Made by a program: the position numbers and the translations under genes. A model generated the notes under the pieces. The model was not told the origin of the DNA. It saw only the letters and a list, made by a program, of their open reading frames with translations, and did not search any database. Positions 33,930 through 42,431 of a DNA stretch of 52,897 bases are shown one piece after another; the first letter of the stretch is position 1; the number at the start of each line of letters is the position of its first letter. Origin of the DNA: Oscillatoria sp. FACHB-1406 (GTDB lineage Bacteria > Cyanobacteriota > Cyanobacteriia > Cyanobacteriales > Spirulinaceae); assembly GCF_014698145.1 (NCBI RefSeq), contig NZ_JACJSM010000034.1, positions 1 through 52,897 of the forward strand, read 5' to 3'.

Positions 33930-36856
33930 CGCTTGTGCGAGGGATTTCGCTTGTACGTCGCCACTAACAGCAGCGCTATCGCGCTTAACCCGACTATAGC
34001 GCCCGGTTCTGGTACGGATGCGGCATTGAGCGGATTATTGGGCTTATTCAACTGTTCCTTACCATCTTCTACTTTACGCTCGAAGCGATCGCTCGAGGCT
34101 TCCGCTTCGGCAAGTAACTTGCGCTGTTCGTCGTTAACCAGGACAATCATGGACGAGTAAGGCGTAACGATGCCCTGGGTTTTCGCGATCGCGTGAATCG
34201 CATCCAACGCCTTCACCTGTTTTCCATCCGTCTCCCGACTCAGCGCCCGCACCAACACCCGCGCCGCCAGCGGTGCAAAATCTTCCCCAGCAGGCGTTTG
34301 CGAAATCTCAAAAGAAACGGGCTTCACCTTGACATTTTGTTTGTCTTGTGTACTGTCTCCACCGCTTGCCAACTTTTCTACCTGCCAAACATAACCATCG
34401 GCAACAAAAATTGGCAACTTCGCGATCGCAGACTTTTGCAGCTTCTCCGCGATCGCAAGGCGTTCCAAAACGGCTGCTAAATCCGTTGCCGCCCCGCCGT
34501 TGCTATCCTGAATCGCCTTCAGCATCCCATCATCGTAAGCAGGTGCGAGGTTATCTAAATGCACCACCCAGAGGGGCGCAGTCGGAACCGGCACTTCCCC
34601 CTTATCTTTGGAAAGTTCGTAACTGCCCTCATCGGTAATCAAGAAAATGCCGTCGTAAGTCGTACTTCCTTGCAAACTCGCAAACTGCCGCAGCATTTCT
34701 TTTAACGGCAACGTCCCGTAAAACGTTAGCTTGCGCGGCTCGAATGACTGCAAATGGTCGAGACGTTGCGGTTGTCCGCCCGTCGCCGTCGTAAGGTATA
34801 AATCGGCATCGTTATTGGTTGGATTATTATCGGCGAAACCTTGTTGCTTCAACCAATCCAACGTTTTTTGTAAGGCTGCCCCTTGACGGCTCATACTGTA
34901 CGACGTATCGAGAACGATAGCCAAGCGTTTATTCTCCGGTGTAACGCGCTCCGATTCATTCAAACCTTTCGCCGCGACGCGATAGCCATTTAACGTTACC
35001 TGCTGCACCTGTTTCGGCGCTGAACCAGCAGCCGGTAGAAAGGCTTCCAACCAATCCTTATCGAATCCCCTCACTGCCTTGCCATTCCGCAGGCGTTCGG
35101 TGCGATCCGTCCAGAAAATATTGCGCTGTTCTGCCAAATCCGGCAGCGCCCAACCCTTTTCGTCGCGCATCACTTGATAAGTCATCCAGAGGTGCATTTC
35201 CGTCGGGCGCGTCACCGCTTCTCCCCGCCGCATTCGGTCTCGTTCCCAAGCGGCGAGTTTTGCCGGAACGGGGAAGGCACGCAGGCGATATTGGCGCGGC
35301 CCGACTTGTTCCAAGAGGGCGGGGTCTACCGGGCGCGGGCGGTTAACTTGGGAGTTATAAACCTTTTGGGCTGCACCGCGCGGCGAAACTTGGAAGGGAA
35401 AGCGCTTGCTTAAATCAGCGCTATCGCCCAACCAAACGCCCGTTAAAACCGCACTTTCTGGCAGCGAAAACGAATAGAAAATTTCTTCGACATCAAACGT
35501 TTGGTTGTTATAGACTTCGTGAAGTTCGACTTCAGCATAATCGCCTCGTTCTTTGACGCTAACGGCTTGTTTGGCCAGCCAAACTTTCTGCTGACCGATA
35601 TTTAAAACCCCCGCTTTAGCATCGTCGAGGATGACGGTAGATTTGAGCGCGCGGAGAATGGATTTGCGTTCGCCTTTTTGGATGGGGGTATCGAAAAATT
35701 GTTCGTAGAGTTGGCTGGCTTTTTTATCGTCGGCGCGATCGCCTTGGTATAAAAAGGGCGATGCCAGAGTATTGTAGGCATTTTGTATGCCTTGCACCAT
35801 CGGTTCGGGAAAACCGAAGATACTGCGATACATGACCCGAATTTGGTTGCTTTCTTTCCAAGTGCCGAGGTAACGGTAAGGAGAAAGGTAAGCATTCAAC
35901 AGTCCGCTACGAATATCTTCCGATTTTGTTAGTAAGGTTTGCCGTTGCGCGTCGGTTTGCGGCGGCGGTTCCAGCAGCTTAAAAACTTGCGTCTGCGGCT
36001 GGTTTTGGAAGGCAATGTAGAGCGCAGTCCAAGCCGTCAGTACGCCTAAAAGCATTTGGAGGGCGCGCATTCTTCCATATTGCGCCCCAAACGCTCGTAA
36101 GATTCGCTGCCCGGAATGGACGTACAAACCCGCCAGCATTGAAGGCATTCCAACAAAGAGGGTTATCGAAATCGCAAAGAAAATGGCAAAGGTCGGAATG
36201 AACCATAATGCTGAGAAAAAATAGTGCGTCAGTTGCCACCAAAACCCGCTTAGCCATTGGAACGAGAAGAACGCTTTCAGAAACCAAGCGGCAACGGGTA
36301 GCGCATAAAATAGCAGGACTGCACCGACATACAACCCGACAACCAGCATGAGGACGTGCAGGGCGACTTGCACCCAAGGTAGAAAGCGTTGGGCTTTTCG
36401 TCCGGTAACGGAGGTGGGTTCCCAGGCTGGAAAATAAACAATCTCGCGATTCTTAGGAAAAACGCCGAGGTAGCCGACGAGTAGTTCGACAGCGAAGGCA
36501 GCGACGCAGACTAAGACAGTGCCTAAAACGAGGTGGCTGGCGGGGGTGAGTTCCCGCAGGACGAAGGAGCGGACGAGGAACAGGAGGAAGAGGGGCGCTT
36601 CTACGCCGTAGAAGAGGCGCAGGAGTTCGAGGGGCTGACGGCGAAATTTTATTGCGCCAATCAGGGTGCAAATGGTCGGTGTAAGAATAATACCGAGAGC
36701 GGAGATTAAAAATTCGGATTGGATTTCGCCGGAAAAGACGGCTTGGACGAGGGGAATGAAGATGAAGGGAAGAATCCCTACATAAACGACGGATAGAAAA
36801 GTTAGATTCCAGAGCCAGAAGCTGGCGAAGTAGGCGAGTTCGAGGAAGGGTTTCAT
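33926..36856 (-). CDS. TIGR02921-type PEP-CTERM integral membrane protein (VIT/vWA)
   Basis: 976 residues. About seven to eight membrane spans occupy residues 1-310. A VIT-like region follows (YAEVELHEVYNNQTFDVEEIFYS split around residues 440-470), then a vWA domain with a metal-binding DTSYS (about residue 648). A C-terminal PEP-CTERM tail (VPEPGAIVGL, a span, then a basic end) closes the protein. The layout matches the TIGR02921 family known from exosortase-containing bacteria. It is probably a surface-processing or adhesion-related partner of the exosortase system; its role is unknown. Confidence 0.88.
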   Translation of the reverse strand: MKPFLELAYFASFWLWNLTFLSVVYVGILPFIFIPLVQAVFSGEIQSEFLISALGIILTPTICTLIGAIKFRRQPLELLRLFYGVEAPLFLLFLVRSFVLRELTPASHLVLGTVLVCVAAFAVELLVGYLGVFPKNREIVYFPAWEPTSVTGRKAQRFLPWVQVALHVLMLVVGLYVGAVLLFYALPVAAWFLKAFFSFQWLSGFWWQLTHYFFSALWFIPTFAIFFAISITLFVGMPSMLAGLYVHSGQRILRAFGAQYGRMRALQMLLGVLTAWTALYIAFQNQPQTQVFKLLEPPPQTDAQRQTLLTKSEDIRSGLLNAYLSPYRYLGTWKESNQIRVMYRSIFGFPEPMVQGIQNAYNTLASPFLYQGDRADDKKASQLYEQFFDTPIQKGERKSILRALKSTVILDDAKAGVLNIGQQKVWLAKQAVSVKERGDYAEVELHEVYNNQTFDVEEIFYSFSLPESAVLTGVWLGDSADLSKRFPFQVSPRGAAQKVYNSQVNRPRPVDPALLEQVGPRQYRLRAFPVPAKLAAWERDRMRRGEAVTRPTEMHLWMTYQVMRDEKGWALPDLAEQRNIFWTDRTERLRNGKAVRGFDKDWLEAFLPAAGSAPKQVQQVTLNGYRVAAKGLNESERVTPENKRLAIVLDTSYSMSRQGAALQKTLDWLKQQGFADNNPTNNDADLYLTTATGGQPQRLDHLQSFEPRKLTFYGTLPLKEMLRQFASLQGSTTYDGIFLITDEGSYELSKDKGEVPVPTAPLWVVHLDNLAPAYDDGMLKAIQDSNGGAATDLAAVLERLAIAEKLQKSAIAKLPIFVADGYVWQVEKLASGGDSTQDKQNVKVKPVSFEISQTPAGEDFAPLAARVLVRALSRETDGKQVKALDAIHAIAKTQGIVTPYSSMIVLVNDEQRKLLAEAEASSDRFERKVEDGKEQLNKPNNPLNAASVPEPGAIVGLSAIALLLVATYKRNPSHKR

Positions 36857-37224
36857 CTTGACTTCTGCCGAGTAGGGGCTGTTAAGTCTTCACGCACAAC
36901 GCCCACGATTTCGTAAAAGCCTACGGATTATTACAAAAGTTCATGGAAGAGGCGAACGGATAGTGTAGGATGACAATTTTATTGAATTACTTCAGCAAAC
37001 TTGCTGGCAACCGTTCGCTCAAGATTTCGACCCAGTTGGAAAAATATGTTGCTTCTTTACTTCATACAAACTATGCAAAAATATGACCAATATCTACATC
37101 TTGCCACCAAATTATCAGTAGCATAATCTGCCGCTATCAATTTTACTATAATAAAGATGGAGAATGCCGACTTTAGGGCAAATTGGAAATAGGCAATACT
37201 AAATTAGCGCTCTTGAATATCAGT
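36857..37224. other. Regulatory region upstream of the nuclease-NTPase cassette
   Basis: No gene is seen. The AT-rich DNA contains an 8-bp inverted repeat GCGAACGG/CCGTTCGC (36952-36959 and 37011-37018). Within its span lies a tight palindrome CAGCAA-AC-TTGCTG (36993-37006). A consensus TATAAT is at 37147-37152. These are candidate operator and promoter elements for the downstream cassette. Confidence 0.5.
37147..37152 (+). promoter_or_regulatory. TATAAT -10 element of the nuclease-NTPase cassette
   Basis: A perfect -10 hexamer with no clear -35 box at 17 bp, about 73 nt upstream of the likely ATG at 37225. An in-frame TAG at 37174 shows translation cannot begin further upstream in that frame. 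Confidence 0.5.
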
Positions 37225-39606
37225 ATGAAAAAAGTTGCAAGCCCTATCTCAACCGGAGGTGCTGGATCTGATTACGAAAACCGAGTTGGTGCTTACTACC
37301 TAGCAGCATTGCTATTGCAAGCAGTTCCTCGCGGTCAAGAGGCAGGAGTAACACGAGAAGTCCGTTTTCAGCGTCTCTATGAGGGAGAGCCACTAGATGA
37401 CCTTATTATTGTTTCGGAGCTTCAAGTGGGTGAGGCTAAGCTTGCTCTCCAAATTAAACGAGATTTAACTTTCGGTGAAAAAGACGAAACTTTTGATGAA
37501 GTAATCCAAGCTTGTTGGGAAACTTTCAAGTCTTCGGAATTTCATATTGGTATTGACCGCTTTGGGATTGGAATCGGGCTTTATTCAAAAAATATTGATG
37601 AATACTATCAAAGCGTTCTTACTTGGGCGCGTACCAGTACAGATTCAAACGACTTCCTCAAAAGAATTAATCAACAAAATTTGGCAAATAAAACTCAGCG
37701 TAGCTTTATCCAATTGATTCGTGGCAAGTTAGATACTTACTTAGGGAGTAATGTAACCGATGATGAGTTATGGGACTTCCTGCGCTCGATGGTTATTTTG
37801 CATTTTGATTTTCAGCGAGATGGTTCGCGTGACTATAGCTATACTGTTGAGATGGTGAATCATCTGCTAAATACTGATAAAAAAACTGAAGCACCGCAAC
37901 TTTTCACTGAACTTGTTGATGTGGCTGCTCAGGCAAATAGAACTGCTGGTAGCTTTAATGCAGATATTTTGAGAGACAAATTGCAGGCTAAGTTTGCCTT
38001 GCTCTCACCCATCAATTGTCGTTCTGATCTTGAGAAGATAGGAGAAGAATCAGATTTTGCGCTAAGGGATATCCGAGTTGATATTGGAGGTTTAACTCTT
38101 AGTCGAACCGCTCTAATCGTTGATGCTCTAGAAAAGCTTTCAGAAGCATCACTAATTGAGATAGTTGGCTCATCTGGAGTTGGTAAGTCAGCCGTATTGA
38201 AGACTCTTGTTGAGTATCAACGAGGAGAAGGTCAAGTTTTAGTTATTTCAGGAGAGCGTATCACCGGGACAGGTTGGAGCAGTTATGCAAGCACTCTACA
38301 ACTCAAACAGCCACTAAATAAACTTCTCGTAGCATTAAGTGGAAGTTCTAGACCAACTATTTTCATTGATGGGATCGATCGGATTGTTGACATAGGTAAA
38401 CGTGCTGTTGTGAATGATTTACTTCGCACGTTAGCAGAGGTTCCACTCAGCGAAGATGGTTCTCGGCATTGGACAGTTGTATTCTCAGCACGGGAAGAAG
38501 ATCTTCAAGATGTCTACCTATGGTTGAACTGGCAAGCACTAGGAAAACCAATAAGGTTGCAAGTACCGGAATTAACCGTAGAGGAACTCCAAAGTATTGT
38601 CGAACACAGTCCTCGACTTAAACCACTGTTATCTCTGAGTCAGCTTTCACCGATTCTTAAGAATCCATTAATGTTGAGACTTCTAGAAGATCCACGTATG
38701 CTTCCAAATCCAGAAGACTTACCACCTGTTGCTACGGAGATTGAAGTAAGCAATGTGTGGTGGGAAAGAGTCATCATTGGTCAAAATCTTATTGTTGGTG
38801 AAGCCAGAGAGCAAATACTTATAAATCTAGGTGAACAGGCTGTTAAATCTCCCCGAACTCGGCTCCGCATTAAAAATGCTGATTCAGAAGCAGTTATTTC
38901 TCTGAAACTAGATCGGATTATTATTAAAGACCCTGATCGGCGATTGTTTCGCTTTGGTCATGACTTACTTGAGGACTGGGTGATGCTTCGCGTACTAAAT
39001 GAATATCGAGAGGAACTGCCTGCTTACCTAAAAGAGTTGGGTGAACCTTTCGGTTTATTGAGATCTGTTCAGTTAGTGGGAGTCGCTCTCCTGGAAAACC
39101 ATGCCACGGCTGAATCTTGGATAAACTTGATTGAACAAGTTGAACAAGCTTCGGAACTTTCTCCTAGATGGCGGCAAGCATTACTGACTGCACCTCTAGT
39201 ATCTCCACGTTCCAGCGAATTGCTTGATAAAGCTGAATCGCCACTCATAGCTGATAATGCACGGCGACTTATCGAGTTAATGGTTGCAATCCGAACATTG
39301 GAAGTGATGCCAAACTTTTCACTAATGTCTTTATTTACAGAAGAAGAATTACGGTCAAGCGATCGCTTGATGCCACTTTTAATGAGCGATCCAATTCCAA
39401 GATGGTCAGTATGGCAACCTTTCATGGGTTGGTTGCTAAAACACCTCAATGATTTACCCACCACCGTTCGCCCAGAAGTTGTTAAGCTCATGGAGATTTG
39501 GCAAGTCAAATCTCCAACAGACTCAATTTATCGAAAGGAAATTGGTGAAATAGCGATCGCATGGCTTAATGAAGCGGAAGGAGAGGTTGGTAATGCCGAG
39601 ATATAA
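37225..39606 (+). CDS. Cap4-like nuclease fused to a STAND-like P-loop NTPase (putative defence effector)
   Basis: 793 residues from the ATG at 37225; an upstream TTG at 37183 would add 14. Residues about 8-190 look like a PD-(D/E)XK nuclease of the Cap4/dsDNA-endonuclease type: Glu18 in DYENRVG, Asp59 in LDDLII, and Gln76-Lys78 in LQIKR. Residues about 300-560 hold a P-loop NTPase with Walker A GSSGVGKS (Lys321) and Walker B IFIDGIDR (Asp382), then a helical C-terminal part with a winged-helix-like region (RRLFRFGHDLLEDWVMLR). This order, nuclease then NTPase, is that of Avs/STAND antiphage proteins, but the long C-terminal sensor is missing. The gene overlaps the next one by 14 bp and shows low HIP1 content. 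Confidence 0.75.
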   Translation: MKKVASPISTGGAGSDYENRVGAYYLAALLLQAVPRGQEAGVTREVRFQRLYEGEPLDDLIIVSELQVGEAKLALQIKRDLTFGEKDETFDEVIQACWETFKSSEFHIGIDRFGIGIGLYSKNIDEYYQSVLTWARTSTDSNDFLKRINQQNLANKTQRSFIQLIRGKLDTYLGSNVTDDELWDFLRSMVILHFDFQRDGSRDYSYTVEMVNHLLNTDKKTEAPQLFTELVDVAAQANRTAGSFNADILRDKLQAKFALLSPINCRSDLEKIGEESDFALRDIRVDIGGLTLSRTALIVDALEKLSEASLIEIVGSSGVGKSAVLKTLVEYQRGEGQVLVISGERITGTGWSSYASTLQLKQPLNKLLVALSGSSRPTIFIDGIDRIVDIGKRAVVNDLLRTLAEVPLSEDGSRHWTVVFSAREEDLQDVYLWLNWQALGKPIRLQVPELTVEELQSIVEHSPRLKPLLSLSQLSPILKNPLMLRLLEDPRMLPNPEDLPPVATEIEVSNVWWERVIIGQNLIVGEAREQILINLGEQAVKSPRTRLRIKNADSEAVISLKLDRIIIKDPDRRLFRFGHDLLEDWVMLRVLNEYREELPAYLKELGEPFGLLRSVQLVGVALLENHATAESWINLIEQVEQASELSPRWRQALLTAPLVSPRSSELLDKAESPLIADNARRLIELMVAIRTLEVMPNFSLMSLFTEEELRSSDRLMPLLMSDPIPRWSVWQPFMGWLLKHLNDLPTTVRPEVVKLMEIWQVKSPTDSIYRKEIGEIAIAWLNEAEGEVGNAEI

Positions 39607-42355
39607 CGAATACGAAACCCGTTTACACAGAATTGTCCTACACTCAGCAGATGTTCTGCCAGAGAAAGTTGGAACTTACCTTAGTGAACTCGCTAAGTCT
39701 AGGAATTACGATACGAAAAAGGATGTAGTTTCTAAAATTCAAGACTTCAAGCCTCTTGTCGATTCAATTCCAAAAGAATTTGTTGATTTTGTCATCACTG
39801 TGCTTATCGAAAAGCCAATCAATCCAGAAAGTCACACCAGTATTTCTAGACAAATAACTCCCTCACTAGAAGATAGGAATTTTGGTATAGAGGAGATTTT
39901 TGATTTTTTTCCACCTGCTCCTGTTCAAGGGCCTTTCTTATATCTCTTACTTAATAATGAGGATGAAGGACTGCGGCTAGTTCATGCTCTTGCCAATGCT
40001 GCATCTGAAAAATGGCGTGAGTATAAACAGCGAAAAGAATTCGATCAACCTGCATTGACTCCTCTACCAGTAACTATTAACTTACCTTCTGGTATTCGTG
40101 AATTCTGGGGGGATACAGAAGTTTATTGCTGGTTTCGAGGAACAACTGTTGGTTCATATCCAGTGATTTCTGCCTTGATGGCATTAGAAGAGTGGATGGA
40201 GAGACAGATTGAAGCAGGTAGAGATGTTGAATCCCTTGTTGAGAAAGTGTTGCGTGGGAGCAATTCTGTTGCTGTGCTAGGTATTTGCTTAAGTATGGCA
40301 CTTGCTTATCCTGAAAAGTGTCTAAAAGTAGCGTTGCCAATCGCTAGTTCTCCCGATATTTGGGAAATGGACATAAGTCGTCTAGTTCATGAAAGCAGCA
40401 ATTCATGGGATGGGCTTAAGGAATGGGAATGGGATGAGAGCAAGAAGTTATATTACGAGGTTCTGGAAAGGCGAAATAAAAGACCGCAGCGTTCGCAGGA
40501 GATTAGAGGTTTAGCTATGCACTATATTTTGTCGAAAGATCGCTCTTTAAGAGTTCCATTCGAGCAGGCAGTTGAGAAATTCACAGAAAACCTTCCCTTT
40601 CGTTATCAAGAAGAAAAATCAGATCCAAACGCTGTAGCTGCTCTCCGAGAAAAGATGGAGAACTATCAAGTTTTTGGGAGGATAGAAAATTATAGACAAC
40701 AGCAAGTGGGTGAGCATTGGCACATTTGGGTGGAGCGTCCTGAAGAAATTAGAAAACGCAATGATGAGCTTTTTGCCCCTAACTTTGAATGGCAACGTTG
40801 GCTTGGGGTATCTCTATGGGCAAAACAAACAATTAAAGATGGTAGGCAACAAGAGCGGATGACTTTAGAAGAAGCTGTTGCAGTAGCTAAAGAATTACAA
40901 ACATCTGAAGACTTTATTCAATCGGATCGAGAAGATATTCATGGTGTTACTCGTCTTCAAGCAATAGCTGGTGTTGCCGCAGCTATTCTGATTGCAGATT
41001 TTGAGTGGACTAGAACACAGAATCATTTGGAATGGAGCCGTGCTATTCTACTTGCGGCTGCTCGTATGGCTGAAACATCCATGTATGCTATGTCACCGTT
41101 TAGCGCGAAAGTTTATGCTGGGCGAGGTTTAGCTTTACTGGCTACTCATGGTGTAGTAGATATTGAAGTACGGCAGCAGATTCTCCAGTTAATAAGTGAG
41201 TCACTTAGACGCTTTTCCCGTGCTGGAGAAGTGGTAAAAGCAGTCTTCAGTGGTCTACAAAATGCTTGGAATGTCGATCCAGTATTGTGCTGGAATGCCT
41301 TGAGCCTTTGTCTCTCTCTATCTGTAATTCCCGGAAAACTTTACTATGAAACTAGCCATAAGGAGCTAGAAACTTGGGAGGACAATGTTATTCAGAGTCA
41401 CTTTGACTATATAGCAAAAGACGAAATTTCTGAGCTTCCTGGAATCCCCACAGCAAGAAGCATTGTTTTTATTCACGGGAATGCTGAGTATGGGCTTTAT
41501 GCTTTGCCACTTACAGAACTGTGTCGAGACTCAGCCACGAAAAACAAATTGCTCCAGCTTTGTGATGATTTAGTAGCTCGAACAATTGCTGACAACTTGC
41601 CAGTGGACGGGAAGCCCTATTCAGAGCCTCATAAGCCCTATATGTGGAATCCTTTTATCTTTAACTGGGCAGCCTATTTGGCAAAATCGCTCAGTGTTGA
41701 AGAGACTCGTCACCACATTCTGAGACCACTACGAGACAATTGGTCTCAGGTTCCAGAACTGACGGCAGATCTTCTGAATGGATATATCAGTCATCAAATC
41801 GCTTACGTCGAAGGACCAACCGCACAAACTTTAGAAATTTGGAAGGAAATTTGCAACTGGGTACTGGATAGTCCAGAAATTGCGAAAGAAGCCAGTTATG
41901 ACTACCTCGATCGTGATATTGGGGAAGTTTTACAACTGATCGTCTTTACCCAGCATGGTAGTTCTCGCATTAAGGATGACTGGCAGCACGCCCACCTTTT
42001 TATTGATATTTTTGACAAGTGGGTTAGCGTAGCTGGTCATAATCCTTACGCCTATAGTCATCTTCTTACAATGCTCAATGGTATTGGCTGGCAGTTTGCA
42101 CCAGAATCAACACTCGAATGGTTGAATCGATGTGCGAGTAATGCTGTTCATTCCAAAGGTTATGAACAGCGTGGGAATGGAAGACGAACAGCAGAATTAT
42201 TAAACCGTATTTGGAACAGCTTCGAGCGACAGATTCGTAATGATAAGGTACTCCTAGAACTGTATTCTAATCTTGTGTATCGACTCGTGGAAACTGGTAT
42301 TCCCCTTGCGAGTGTGCTTCGACAGAATCTAGAGGGGCGGAGATCGGTGCTTTGA
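39593..42355 (+). CDS. Large helical protein of unknown family, partner of the nuclease-NTPase
   Basis: 920 residues from the ATG at 39593, chosen over one at 39569 because AAGGAGAGG lies just upstream. It overlaps the nuclease-NTPase gene by 14 bp, so the two are almost certainly co-translated. No family recognised, no signal peptide or membrane span. Most of it appears alpha-helical with HEAT/TPR-like character (for example AGVAAAILIADFEWTRTQ and GRGLALLATHGVVDIEVRQQ), plus Trp/Tyr-rich segments. The size and helical nature fit a sensor module like the C-terminus of Avs proteins, which is inference. Its composition matches its partner and differs from the flanks. Confidence 0.75.
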   Translation: MPRYNEYETRLHRIVLHSADVLPEKVGTYLSELAKSRNYDTKKDVVSKIQDFKPLVDSIPKEFVDFVITVLIEKPINPESHTSISRQITPSLEDRNFGIEEIFDFFPPAPVQGPFLYLLLNNEDEGLRLVHALANAASEKWREYKQRKEFDQPALTPLPVTINLPSGIREFWGDTEVYCWFRGTTVGSYPVISALMALEEWMERQIEAGRDVESLVEKVLRGSNSVAVLGICLSMALAYPEKCLKVALPIASSPDIWEMDISRLVHESSNSWDGLKEWEWDESKKLYYEVLERRNKRPQRSQEIRGLAMHYILSKDRSLRVPFEQAVEKFTENLPFRYQEEKSDPNAVAALREKMENYQVFGRIENYRQQQVGEHWHIWVERPEEIRKRNDELFAPNFEWQRWLGVSLWAKQTIKDGRQQERMTLEEAVAVAKELQTSEDFIQSDREDIHGVTRLQAIAGVAAAILIADFEWTRTQNHLEWSRAILLAAARMAETSMYAMSPFSAKVYAGRGLALLATHGVVDIEVRQQILQLISESLRRFSRAGEVVKAVFSGLQNAWNVDPVLCWNALSLCLSLSVIPGKLYYETSHKELETWEDNVIQSHFDYIAKDEISELPGIPTARSIVFIHGNAEYGLYALPLTELCRDSATKNKLLQLCDDLVARTIADNLPVDGKPYSEPHKPYMWNPFIFNWAAYLAKSLSVEETRHHILRPLRDNWSQVPELTADLLNGYISHQIAYVEGPTAQTLEIWKEICNWVLDSPEIAKEASYDYLDRDIGEVLQLIVFTQHGSSRIKDDWQHAHLFIDIFDKWVSVAGHNPYAYSHLLTMLNGIGWQFAPESTLEWLNRCASNAVHSKGYEQRGNGRRTAELLNRIWNSFERQIRNDKVLLELYSNLVYRLVETGIPLASVLRQNLEGRRSVL

Positions 42356-42431
42356 GTCTCTGATACAGCACTATTCAGCAAAGGTAGTTTCCGTATCCAT
42401 AAATAAAGGAGTTTGCTTACGGAAGTGTCAT

